Of a DNA stretch of 63,733 bases, positions 7,978 to 16,439 are shown piece after piece (positions within the stretch are counted from its first letter, which is position 1; each line of letters opens with the position of its first letter). The position numbers and the translations under genes are program-made. Source of the DNA: an uncultured Verrucomicrobiota bacterium (GTDB lineage: Bacteria; Verrucomicrobiota; Verrucomicrobiia; Limisphaerales; UBA9464); the NCBI GenBank assembly GCA_903842505.1, contig CAIMMI010000124.1, positions 1 to 63,733 of the forward strand, in the 5' to 3' direction. The notes beneath the pieces are model-generated. The model was not told where the DNA came from. It worked only from the letters and a program-made list of their open reading frames with translations, and ran no database searches.

Positions 7978-10900
7978 ATGTTCCGCGTGTTGGATTCGCG
8001 TCATGTTGCCGTTGTTCTTGCCCTGACCGTCACCCCGCTGGCGTTCGCGGCCGACATCGATGTCCAGAAGACCGTCGTCACCCAAGGTCCGTACAAGCCG
8101 CTCGTGGCGGATGAACGGGCTCCCGAGCCGCTCCTGGCGCCGGCTTCCGGCGAAGGCGCGGCGCGGATCCGGCAGTTCGAGTTGGCCACGGGATTGAAGG
8201 TGGACCTCTGGGCGGCTGAACCCATGCTGGCCAATCCGGTGGCATTCTCGGTCGACGAAAAGGGCCGCGTCTTCACCGCGGAGACCTACCGGTACCGCAC
8301 CAGCGTCCTCGATATCCGGCACTACATGTTCATGCTCGAGGATGATCTCGCCTGTCGGACGATCGAGGACCGGCTGGGGGTCATCCGGAAGTGGTTCGGC
8401 CCGGAAGGCGAACAGAAGTTGTCGCGGGAGACGGAGATCATCCGGTTGCTGGAGGACGCCGACGGAGACGGCAAGGCGGACAAGTCATCGGTTTTCGCAG
8501 ACCGCTTTTCGAGTCCGTTGGCGGGTATCGGGTCGGGCGTCCTGGCCTGGCGCGGGGATGTGTGGTTCACGGAGATCCCGAGCCTCTGGCGGTTCACGAA
8601 GGGGAACGCCGGGAATCCGCCGAGGTCGGAGGTGGCGTCGGATCCGAGGCCGATGATGGGATACCGGGGCGAAGAATTGCTCCGGGGTTTCGGGGTGCGG
8701 TTCAGCTTCACGGGACACGACCTGCACGGGTTGCGGATCGGGCCGGATGGTCGGCTGTATTTCAGCGTGGGCGACCGTGGGGCGCACGTGACGAGCCGGG
8801 AGAAGTACGTGATCGATCTTCCGGACGAGGGCGGGGTGTTCCGGTGCGAGCTGGACGGATCGAACCTGGAGTTGGTCCACCGCGGCCTTCGGAATCCGCA
8901 GGAGCTGGCCTTTGACGAGCGGGGCGACCTGTTCACGGGCGACAACGATTCAGACCAGGGCGATCGGGAGCGCTGGGTCCGGGTGCTGGATGGAGCGGAC
9001 AGTGGCTGGCGGGTGGGTCACCAGCATGCGCCGTTGGGTCAGGCTGGCATGTGGAACATGGAGCGGTTGTGGGTACCGCATTTCCCGGGGCAGGCGGCGT
9101 ACCTGCTGCCGCCGATCGCCAACATTGGCGACGGGCCGGGAGGGTTGGTTTACGACTACGGTTCCAGCCTGCCGGCGGCCTTGAAGGGGCGTTTCCTGCT
9201 GGCTTACTTCAAGGGCACCAGCGCGAAGAGCGGCATCTATTCGTTGGCCGTCGAACCCCGCGGGGCCGGCCACGCGCTGGTCGCGCATGAGCCCTTCGTC
9301 TGGAACTCGTTGGTGCCGGACCTCGACGTGGGTCCGGACGGGTCGATCTGGTTCGCGGATTGGCACGAAGGCTGGCCAAAGAGCAACAAGGGCCGGCTCT
9401 ACAAGGCGCACTTCCCGGAGGTGGCTGCCCGGCCGGAAGTCGCGGAGACGGGCAAGATCCTCGCCGATGGCTGTTCGTCCGCGTCGACGGACCAGCTGGT
9501 GACGTGGCTGGGGCACTCCGACATGCGGGTGCGGACCGAAGCCCATCTGGAGATCGGGCGTCGGTTGGCGGGTCGGCGTCCGGGCTCGGACGACCTCGAA
9601 CGGCGGCTGGGCCGAGTGGCGCAGACGAGCCCGAATGAACGGGCGCGGATCCATGCGGTGTGGGCGCTGGGCGTGGCGGGACGGGCGACTTCGTGGCGGT
9701 CGCCGCTGCTCCCCCTCTTGCAACCCGAGCGGGGTGAGGTCGCCGTGCAGGCGGCCCGGGCGATTGGCTGGTGGGTGGAGCACCAGCAGGTCAACACCCC
9801 TGGCTCACGGCGCAACCGGACGACGGAGATCCCGAAGTATGACCGGTTTCTTCAGGAGGCCCTCCTCCTGTTGATGGCCCAAGGGGACGCCCGTCAACGC
9901 GTGGCCGCCACCGAGACGCTCGGCAAGGCCGGATGGCGCGACTTCGTTCCTGCGCTGAAGGCGCTTCTGGTGCGTTACCCGGTGGATGAGGATCCGGTCT
10001 GGCGCTCGGTGGCGGCATCGGCGCTGGCCAACCATCCCGCGGTGCGTGAGGCCGATGGCTGGCGGTCGGAATCGAATGTCTCGCTTCGCACGGTCGCCCT
10101 TCTTTCCCAGCGTCGGCGGATGGAACCCGGGATCAGCGCATTCCTGGCGGATTCGGATCCCCTGCTGGTCGTGGAGGCGGCGCGGGCGATCAACGACATC
10201 CCGATTGCCGGAGCCTATCCCGCCCTGGCGGAAATGGCCGACCCGGCCAAGCTGGACCCGGTCCTGCAGCGGCTTCAGGCGTTGGAATTGCCGGCCGCGG
10301 CGAAGGCGGACGGGATCCGGGATGTGCGGGCCGACCAACCGTTGCCCTGGAAGGACGCCAAGTACGATCTGACGACCCCTCTCCTCCACCGGATCATCAA
10401 CGCCAATTTTCGCCTCGGCACTCCGGAAGCGGCCAACCGCCTGACGGCCCTCGCGGGCCGGGCGGACCTGCCGGAGCCCATCCGCAACGAGGCCCTGCTG
10501 GCGCTCGGCTCCTGGGCAAAGCCTGCGCAACGGGATCGGGTGGTGGGTGTCTACCGTCCGTTGAAGGAGCGGGATCCAGCTCCTGCGCAACAGGCCCTGG
10601 CCTCCGCTGCGCTGATCCTGCTGACGAATTCCGTGGCCGAGGTCCAGATCGCTACCGCCGAGGCGGTCGCATCGCTCCGGTTGAAGGACTCGGTCCCGCG
10701 TCTGGAGACGCTGGTCCGGGACACCAACGCGCCGGCCAAGGCCCGGGCGGCGGCGTTGCGCGCGGTTGCCCGGATCGATTCAACATCTCCCGGCCTGCTG
10801 GCCCTGGTTGAACAGTCCGCCAAGGACTCCGCCGAGACCGTCCGTCTGGAAGCGTCGCGGATCGGTGCCGAGTTGAATCCCTCCGATGCCGTGGCCCAGT

Positions 10901-11589
10901 TGGCTGCGAAGCTGTCGGGCGGAACCCGTGTGGAGCAGCAGGCGGCGTTTGGTACGCTGGGCAGCCTGCAGACCGAAGCCGCAGATGCGGTGTTGGCCGA
11001 TTGGTTGGACCGGTTGATGAAGCGGGAGGTCTCGAACGACGTGATGCTGGATCTCGTCGAGGCGGCCCGCCGGCGCAAGGCGGACGTGGTCAAGGCGAAG
11101 CTGGCCGAATACGAGGAGTGGAAGCTCCCGAAGGATCATCTTTCGCCCTACCGCGAGGCGTTGTTCGGCGGGGATGCGGGCCGTGGCCGCCGGATCTTCT
11201 ACGAGAATGCCGCCGTGGCCTGCGCGCGATGCCACCAGATCAGCAACGATGGGGGCGGAAATGCCGGGCCGAAGCTCGACGGGTTGGCCGGGCGCGTGAC
11301 GCGTGAGCACCTGCTCGAGTCCGTGGTCTTCCCCAACCGGCAGATCTCCGAGGGCTTCGCGACGGCGTTGATCAAGCTGAAGAACGGCCAGGAGCTGGCC
11401 GGCGTCCTGAAGGGTGAAACCGGGGAAGAGATCGTCCTGCTGTCGCCCGAGGACGGAGAGGTCAAGGTGAAGAAGGCCGATGTCGAGAAGCGGGAACCCG
11501 GCCTGAGCGGCATGCCCGAGGGTTTCGCGAGCCTCTTGTCGCTCTCGGAACTCCGCGACCTCGTCGAGTTCCTCAGCATGCTCAGATAA
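7978..11589 (+). CDS. Secreted PVC-type membrane-bound dehydrogenase-like protein with HEAT repeats and cytochrome c domain
   Basis: 1203 aa. A signal peptide covers about residues 1-24 (ALTVTPLAFA cleavage region). A beta-propeller of the glucose/sorbosone dehydrogenase type follows (about 60-470), with LRIGPDGRLYFSVGDRG, GGVFRCELDGSNLELVHRGLRNPQELAFD and PDLDVGPDGSIWFADW. About 500 residues of HEAT-like helical repeats come next. The C-terminal domain has a single CxxCH haem motif, CARCH at residues 1082-1086, and LAGVLKGET after it. This architecture is abundant in planctomycetes and verrucomicrobia and is thought to oxidise sugars or polyols in the periplasm; the substrate is unknown. The frame is open back to 5149, but that extension is antisense to two real genes. 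The start at 7978 gives the signal peptide. Confidence 0.9.
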   Translation: MFRVLDSRHVAVVLALTVTPLAFAADIDVQKTVVTQGPYKPLVADERAPEPLLAPASGEGAARIRQFELATGLKVDLWAAEPMLANPVAFSVDEKGRVFTAETYRYRTSVLDIRHYMFMLEDDLACRTIEDRLGVIRKWFGPEGEQKLSRETEIIRLLEDADGDGKADKSSVFADRFSSPLAGIGSGVLAWRGDVWFTEIPSLWRFTKGNAGNPPRSEVASDPRPMMGYRGEELLRGFGVRFSFTGHDLHGLRIGPDGRLYFSVGDRGAHVTSREKYVIDLPDEGGVFRCELDGSNLELVHRGLRNPQELAFDERGDLFTGDNDSDQGDRERWVRVLDGADSGWRVGHQHAPLGQAGMWNMERLWVPHFPGQAAYLLPPIANIGDGPGGLVYDYGSSLPAALKGRFLLAYFKGTSAKSGIYSLAVEPRGAGHALVAHEPFVWNSLVPDLDVGPDGSIWFADWHEGWPKSNKGRLYKAHFPEVAARPEVAETGKILADGCSSASTDQLVTWLGHSDMRVRTEAHLEIGRRLAGRRPGSDDLERRLGRVAQTSPNERARIHAVWALGVAGRATSWRSPLLPLLQPERGEVAVQAARAIGWWVEHQQVNTPGSRRNRTTEIPKYDRFLQEALLLLMAQGDARQRVAATETLGKAGWRDFVPALKALLVRYPVDEDPVWRSVAASALANHPAVREADGWRSESNVSLRTVALLSQRRRMEPGISAFLADSDPLLVVEAARAINDIPIAGAYPALAEMADPAKLDPVLQRLQALELPAAAKADGIRDVRADQPLPWKDAKYDLTTPLLHRIINANFRLGTPEAANRLTALAGRADLPEPIRNEALLALGSWAKPAQRDRVVGVYRPLKERDPAPAQQALASAALILLTNSVAEVQIATAEAVASLRLKDSVPRLETLVRDTNAPAKARAAALRAVARIDSTSPGLLALVEQSAKDSAETVRLEASRIGAELNPSDAVAQLAAKLSGGTRVEQQAAFGTLGSLQTEAADAVLADWLDRLMKREVSNDVMLDLVEAARRRKADVVKAKLAEYEEWKLPKDHLSPYREALFGGDAGRGRRIFYENAAVACARCHQISNDGGGNAGPKLDGLAGRVTREHLLESVVFPNRQISEGFATALIKLKNGQELAGVLKGETGEEIVLLSPEDGEVKVKKADVEKREPGLSGMPEGFASLLSLSELRDLVEFLSMLR

Positions 11590-11639
11590 TCAAGGCCGGG
11601 GGGTTGCGTCGCCGACGGCCATCGGGGAGGTTCACCCCG

Positions 11640-12476
11640 ATGGCGAAACTGCAGGTGTTGCATCGGACCCGCTACCGGTACGCGGCTCCGGTGCGGGAAA
11701 GCTTCAACGAGATCCGGCTCCAGCCGGTCTCGAACGAGCACCAGACGTGCGATTCCTTCATGCTGAAGGTCCTGCCGGCCGTGCACCTGCGCCATTACGA
11801 GGACTTCTACGCGAACTGCGTCCATCACTTCGAGATCCCGCACCCTCACGACAGCCTGCTGGTCGAGGCCCGGAGCGTCGTGTCCACCAACCGGAGCAAC
11901 TGGCTGGATCCCGCGGCACAACCCTTCCCACTGAGCCGGATCCGGGAATGCGTGCGAATCGAACGTTGCTTCGACTACCTCCAGTCCAGCCAGTACATCG
12001 AGCTCGATCCTGTGGTCTGGCGCTTGGCGATCGATGCCTCGGCCGGCTGCACGGATGCTTGGCAGACCGCCCAGGCGCTGATGGCCTGGGTCCATTCGCA
12101 GTTCACCTACGCGCCCCGATCCACCACCGCCTACACCCGCATGGCCGAGGCCCTCGAGCGGCGGACCGGTGTCTGCCAGGACTACGCGCACGTGCTGATC
12201 GGGCTGTGCCGCTCGCTCCAGATTCCCGCGCTCTACGTGTCGGGATACCTGTCGACGCCCGGAGCCGACGCCTCGCACGCCTGGGTCGAGATCTTCATTC
12301 CCGAGCTGGGTTGGCGGGCGCTGGATCCGACGCACAACCACCAACCCGATGACAACTACGTGAAGGTGGCGGTCGGAAGGGACTACTCGGACGTGCCCCC
12401 CACCCGGGGGCACTACAAGGGGACCCAGCAACGCTCGATCGAGGTCGAGGTGCAGATCTCACCCTTGGAGATCTAG
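11640..12476 (+). CDS. Transglutaminase-like family protein
   Basis: 278 aa. The N-terminal half has the bacterial transglutaminase N domain, beginning LQVLHRTRYRYAAPV. The C-terminal half carries the complete papain-like triad: Cys179 in TGVCQDYAH, His213 in SHAWVEIF and Asp229 in ALDPTHN. Such proteins are intracellular peptidases or transamidases of mostly unknown substrate and are often encoded beside ATP-grasp and alpha-E partners. Neither partner is adjacent here. The start at 11640 follows GGGGAGG with good spacing. It begins 50 bp after the cytochrome c protein and converges on scpB with a 22-bp gap. Confidence 0.85.
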   Translation: MAKLQVLHRTRYRYAAPVRESFNEIRLQPVSNEHQTCDSFMLKVLPAVHLRHYEDFYANCVHHFEIPHPHDSLLVEARSVVSTNRSNWLDPAAQPFPLSRIRECVRIERCFDYLQSSQYIELDPVVWRLAIDASAGCTDAWQTAQALMAWVHSQFTYAPRSTTAYTRMAEALERRTGVCQDYAHVLIGLCRSLQIPALYVSGYLSTPGADASHAWVEIFIPELGWRALDPTHNHQPDDNYVKVAVGRDYSDVPPTRGHYKGTQQRSIEVEVQISPLEI

Positions 12477-12498
12477 TTCCGGGCCAGGGCGGCGCGGA

Positions 12499-13293
12499 TC
12501 AGCCCGCGGCCGGGGGCTCTGGTTCGACAGCGGGGGCTGGATCGGGCTGCGATTCAATCTCGGCATCCGATGTTCCAGCTGCAGGCTCCGTGGATTCTAC
12601 CGCAGCGGATGCGCCATCGGTCACCGACGGATCCACGATCTCCACCGGCAATTCCGGTTGGGTGGGTTCGGCGGGCGCCGTGGTGAGGTGATTGTCGACC
12701 GTGAGGAGGGAATCGGGCCGCTGGACGGGGATGCGGCGGAGTTCGTCGGCGGATGGAAGGGCGTCCAGGCCCGCGAGGCCGAAGTACTCGAGGAAGGCGG
12801 GTCCGGTGGCGAACTGCATGGGCTTGCCGATCACCTCGGCGCGGCCCGCTTCGACCACCAGATGGCGCTCCTTCAGCGTACCCATGACACCATCGACGGC
12901 GACGCCACGGATCTGCTCGATCTCGGCGCGGGTGATGGGCTGCCGGTAGGCGATGATGGCGAGCGTTTCCAGGGCGGGCTGGGAGAGCCGCGCGGGACGG
13001 CTCTTCACTCCGAGGAACGTGCGTAACCAAGGCGCGAACTCCGGTTGCGTGACGAACTGCCATGCACCGGCAACGCAGACGAGCCGATAGGTCCGCGCCG
13101 CTGCTTCATGCTCCTGCGCGAGCCCCAGCAACGCCCCCACGATGTCCTCGACCGGCGTCTTCTTGAGTGCCTTGACGTGCTCTTCCGCACCCTCTTCGTC
13201 GGCCGCACGCGACAACACATCCCGGAGTTCATTCGGGGAGAGCGGCTTCTGCGACGTGAACAGCAGGACTTCGAGGATGGACTTCAGCTCCAT
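12499..13293 (-). CDS. scpB: Segregation and condensation protein B
   Basis: 264 aa. Tandem winged-helix ScpB signatures are clear: LKSILEVLLFTSQKPLSPNEL at the N-terminus, then QPALETLAIIAYRQPITRAEIEQIRG (about residues 105-130) and a GKPMQFATGPAFLEYFGL stretch. ScpB dimers bind ScpA and regulate SMC-based chromosome condensation. The conserved core ends near residue 190. The last 70 residues are Pro/Glu/Ala-rich low-complexity tail. It lies 3 bp downstream of scpA, so the two are an operon. No smc gene is in the window. Confidence 0.93.
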   Translation of the reverse strand: MELKSILEVLLFTSQKPLSPNELRDVLSRAADEEGAEEHVKALKKTPVEDIVGALLGLAQEHEAAARTYRLVCVAGAWQFVTQPEFAPWLRTFLGVKSRPARLSQPALETLAIIAYRQPITRAEIEQIRGVAVDGVMGTLKERHLVVEAGRAEVIGKPMQFATGPAFLEYFGLAGLDALPSADELRRIPVQRPDSLLTVDNHLTTAPAEPTQPELPVEIVDPSVTDGASAAVESTEPAAGTSDAEIESQPDPAPAVEPEPPAAG

Positions 13294-13296
13294 GGG

Positions 13297-14199
13297 TCAG
13301 GCGATCTGGGGATTGTCGGGACCGGATCCCAGCGGATTGGCTTCCGGCAGGGTTCCGGGTGCATCGGGCACGACGGGTTGCACGATGTCGGCAGGCGGGG
13401 AGGCAGGTGGGAGTTCCGACCCGGACTCATCCGGACCGGGCTCCGAAGGAGGCTTGGGCGACGCCGCGGTCAAGGGGGCCATCTCGACCTCGATCTCGCC
13501 GAACTGCTCGGACTGCACGGCCACCAACAGCTTCATGCGGATCAGTTCCAGCAGCGCGAGGAAGGTCACCACGACCTCGGCACGGCTTCGGGCGGCGGCG
13601 AACACTTCGCTGAACCGGAACCGGCTCTGGGTCGATGAAAGCTGGCGGAGATACTCGATCTTCTCCGAGACGGTGTAGGGATCGGCCTGGATCTCGCGGA
13701 CATCCGTACGCTCGGTGTAACGCTTGAGGATGACGGAGACGGCGTTGACGAGGTCGAAGACCGAGGCGGCTTCCCGACGGGCGGGCTCGGGCGCCGTCAG
13801 CTCGGGCCGGGCGGGGCGATGTTCGTAGATCGAATCCATCGCGGCCTCGCGCTCCTGGAGTCGGGCGGCGGCATCCTTGAACTTCTTGTACTCGACGAGG
13901 CGGCGGATCAGTTCCCAACGGGGATCCTCCTCATCCTCGTCGTCCGCCTGCACCGCCACCTGCTTGTCGACCGGCAAAAGCTCCCGGCTCTTGATGTACA
14001 GGAGGGTCGCGGCCATCACCACGAACTCGCCGGCCACCTCCAGATCCAGCTCCCGCATCTGCTCGATGTAGGACACGAACTCCGTCGCAATGCGGGTCAG
14101 GTTGACCTGATAGATGTCCACCTCCTGCTTCTTCACCAGGTGGAGAAGCAGGTCGAGCGGACCTTCGAACACATCAAACTGGACGCGGTATTCGGACAT
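13297..14199 (-). CDS. scpA: Segregation and condensation protein A
   Basis: 300 aa. The kleisin N-terminus FEGPLDLLLHLVKKQEVDIYQVNL (residues about 11-34) and EFVVMAATLLYIKSRELLP (near 60-78) are hallmark ScpA sequence. The C-terminal winged helix is near 195-240 (VVTFLALLELIRMKLLVAVQ). ScpA bridges SMC heads with ScpB. A Pro/Glu/Ser-rich tail of about 55 residues follows the core, mirroring the tail on ScpB. Both tails are longer than in typical family members. Confidence 0.94.
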   Translation of the reverse strand: MSEYRVQFDVFEGPLDLLLHLVKKQEVDIYQVNLTRIATEFVSYIEQMRELDLEVAGEFVVMAATLLYIKSRELLPVDKQVAVQADDEDEEDPRWELIRRLVEYKKFKDAAARLQEREAAMDSIYEHRPARPELTAPEPARREAASVFDLVNAVSVILKRYTERTDVREIQADPYTVSEKIEYLRQLSSTQSRFRFSEVFAAARSRAEVVVTFLALLELIRMKLLVAVQSEQFGEIEVEMAPLTAASPKPPSEPGPDESGSELPPASPPADIVQPVVPDAPGTLPEANPLGSGPDNPQIA

Positions 14200-14333
14200 T
14201 TCCGTGGCCCCCGGGCTTCCGGGTGCGGACGTGTGAACCTACGGGAGCGCCGTCGCGGTTGGCAACGTCAGCCTCGCCACGGAGGAGTCGCAAGTTTCAA
14301 GCCGGGATCCGCAGGCCAGCGTCCGGACCCGGT

Positions 14334-15266
14334 TCACTCCCCCCGTTCTCGACGCCGGTATTCCGTCGGGGTCATCCCGGTGAGGCGCTTGAAGTCCTTG
14401 CTGAAATGAAACGGGTCCCCCCACCCACACTGCCGGGCGATCTCCTTCATGGAATCGGCGGACTCGGCCAACCGACGCTGGGCTCGAAGGAGGCGTTCGC
14501 CCCGGAGCCAGTCGATGGGGCTGGTGCCGAAGAGATGCCGGAACTGGCTCGTGAAATGGGATTCGCCAAGACCAGCAAGGCGGGCGAGTTCGGCCACGCG
14601 CAGGGGAAGGTGCGAATGCAGTCGCATCCGATCCACGGCGCGGCGCATGCCCGGCGGGAGGGTGGGTTCGTGGGAAGAAAGGGTGTCCCGGCTGGCGAGC
14701 AGGACGGCGAGCTGGGACGCGACGTGCGCGTGGATGGCGGGCGTGGGCGGTGAGTCCTGTCGGAGCAGACGGAACAGTCGGGAGAACCAGGTCCGGGTGG
14801 ACCGTTTCGCCAGTCCCGGGAAGACGGGGCCCCCGTACTGCTGGAGTCGGCTCCAGATTCCCTCGATGCCGGGACCGTCGAAGCGCAGCCAGAGCACTTC
14901 CCAGGGATCGGCCGGATCCGGCCCGTAGGCGTGGGGATGATGGCCGTTGACCCAGACCCACTCGCCGGGCTGGATCGAGTGCTCGATCCCACCCGCGATG
15001 AACCGGCCTTGGCCCCGGACGCAATAGATCCATTCGTGGCCGGGATGGCTGTCCCGACGGAACCAGGGACCGTCTGAACAGATCACGTGGCCCGCGCGGA
15101 CCACGCTGTAGAGGAGCCCCAGCCAGGCGGCTACAGGCGCGGCATGAAGTGAGACGACGACACGGGCCGCCGCCCGCGAAGGGGCTGCGGGCGCTCGATC
15201 ATCGGCGTTGTGCGGATCGGGGACCAAGGTTTTGGTGAGTTCGAAGTTTTCCGTTTCAAGTTTCAA
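14334..15266 (-). CDS. AraC-family transcriptional regulator
   Basis: About 310 aa. An N-terminal cupin-like ligand-binding domain (HEWIYCVRGQGRFIAGG, IQPGEWVWVNGHHPHAYGP) is followed by a C-terminal double helix-turn-helix. The first HTH is LRVAELARLAGLGESHFTSQFR and the second is MKEIARQCGWGDPFHFSKDFKR, ending TPTEYRRR. The ligand is probably a sugar, by family tendency only. The start is uncertain: the longest frame begins with TTG at 15266 inside repeat family A, and another TTG is at 15227. The first roughly ten codons encode repeat sequence, so either the repeat supplied the start or the true start is further in. It is divergent from the LOG-family gene. Confidence 0.88.
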   Translation of the reverse strand: MKLETENFELTKTLVPDPHNADDRAPAAPSRAAARVVVSLHAAPVAAWLGLLYSVVRAGHVICSDGPWFRRDSHPGHEWIYCVRGQGRFIAGGIEHSIQPGEWVWVNGHHPHAYGPDPADPWEVLWLRFDGPGIEGIWSRLQQYGGPVFPGLAKRSTRTWFSRLFRLLRQDSPPTPAIHAHVASQLAVLLASRDTLSSHEPTLPPGMRRAVDRMRLHSHLPLRVAELARLAGLGESHFTSQFRHLFGTSPIDWLRGERLLRAQRRLAESADSMKEIARQCGWGDPFHFSKDFKRLTGMTPTEYRRRERGE

Positions 15267-15342
15267 GCGTCAGCCGGGCTTGAAACTTGGAACTTGAAAC
15301 TCGGGACTCCCAAGCGGCTCGTGAGGACACTCGCCCCACCGA
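15235..15342. repeat. Interspersed repeat family A, copy 2
   Basis: Holds TTCGAAGTTTTCCGTTTCAAG, the mirrored TTGGAACTTGAAACTCGGGAC and CGGCTCGTGAGGACACTCGC, matching copy 1. It overlaps the putative start of the AraC gene and lies in the promoter region shared with the downstream plus-strand gene. Confidence 0.8.
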
Positions 15343-15407
15343 TCGGCGCAAGGTGGGCTGAATCCGGCCCTTCCCTATCGGCCCAAACTCGCGCAGATAG
15401 GGCGGCG

Positions 15408-16364
15408 ATGAGCACGTATTCGTTGCCGTATGTTCCGATTCGACAGGCGCTGTATTCGCCCGGCGAGCTGTTCGGTCAGTTCGTGGAAGATCATCCGGGG
15501 AGTTTCTCGGGGACGATCGACTTCGAGATCTACCGGCATTTCATCGGGACGGGGTCGGCGTCGACCGCGGATCCCTACGTCGCGATGACCCGGGCACTGC
15601 ACGACAACGGCATCACGCAGCTGAGGAACCAGTTCATCGGCGATCGGCGCGTGGCGGCGATCATGGGCGGGCACAAGATGAGGCGGGACAGCGAGGACTA
15701 TCGGAATGTCTGCCTGCTGGGGCGGGAGCTGGCTCGGGGAGGGTTGTTGGTGGCGACGGGGGGCGGTCCGGGGGCGATGGAGGCAGGGCACGTGGGGGCG
15801 CTGTTGTCCGGAGCGACCGATGCTGATCTGGGGGCGGCACTGGACGAACTGGGGAAGAAGCCGGAGTTGCCGGGGATGCGGCATGTGGCGGTTGCAGCCG
15901 AGACAGGAGTGCTGGTGGACGCGGACCTGGTGGCGAAAGGTCATGAGTGGTTTGCGCCCGCGTGGATGCTGGCAAAGCAGTGGTCTGGGGGATGCCGGAG
16001 CCTGGCGGTGCCGACGTGGCACTATGGGTTCGAACCCACCTCACCGTTCGCCACGGACATCGCGAAATATTTCCAGAACAGCATCCGCGAGGACGGGTTG
16101 CTGGAGATCGCGCAGGCCGGGATCGTCTTCACACCCGGCAAGGCGGGCACGATCCAGGAGATCTTTCAGGACGGGGCCCAGAACTACTACCGGTCCTTCG
16201 GGCAGTTCAGTCCGATGGTATTCCTCGGGGTGGACTACTGGACGAACCGGCTTCCGGTGCTGGCGGTTCTTCAGGCGCTGTTCAGCCCGGCAGACTTCGC
16301 CCGGTGCGTGCGGGTGACCGATGATCCGATGGAGGCCGCGCGGTTCGTGATCGGGTTTGAGTGA
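15408..16364 (+). CDS. LOG-family (Rossmann, nucleotide-binding) protein
   Basis: 318 aa. The region from about residue 75 carries LOG/lysine-decarboxylase-like family marks: AAIMGGHKM, GRELARGGLLVATGGGPGAMEAGHVGAL and, near residue 245, TPGKAGTIQEIFQ in place of the usual PGGxGTxxE. LOG proteins hydrolyse cytokinin or other nucleoside 5-prime-monophosphates to release the base. The altered glycine (GK for GG) and the 60-residue N-terminal extension place this in the longer, less-studied subgroup, so activity is not certain. The start at 15408 (MSTYSLPYVP) was preferred over an open extension into repeat sequence. Confidence 0.75.
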   Translation: MSTYSLPYVPIRQALYSPGELFGQFVEDHPGSFSGTIDFEIYRHFIGTGSASTADPYVAMTRALHDNGITQLRNQFIGDRRVAAIMGGHKMRRDSEDYRNVCLLGRELARGGLLVATGGGPGAMEAGHVGALLSGATDADLGAALDELGKKPELPGMRHVAVAAETGVLVDADLVAKGHEWFAPAWMLAKQWSGGCRSLAVPTWHYGFEPTSPFATDIAKYFQNSIREDGLLEIAQAGIVFTPGKAGTIQEIFQDGAQNYYRSFGQFSPMVFLGVDYWTNRLPVLAVLQALFSPADFARCVRVTDDPMEAARFVIGFE

Positions 16365-16439
16365 GGCGGGATCCGTCTGAAGCGCTGACAGCGGCCTGCC
16401 GGGCATTGGGGGGCAGGACGGCCTCGAGGTTTCGGCGCC

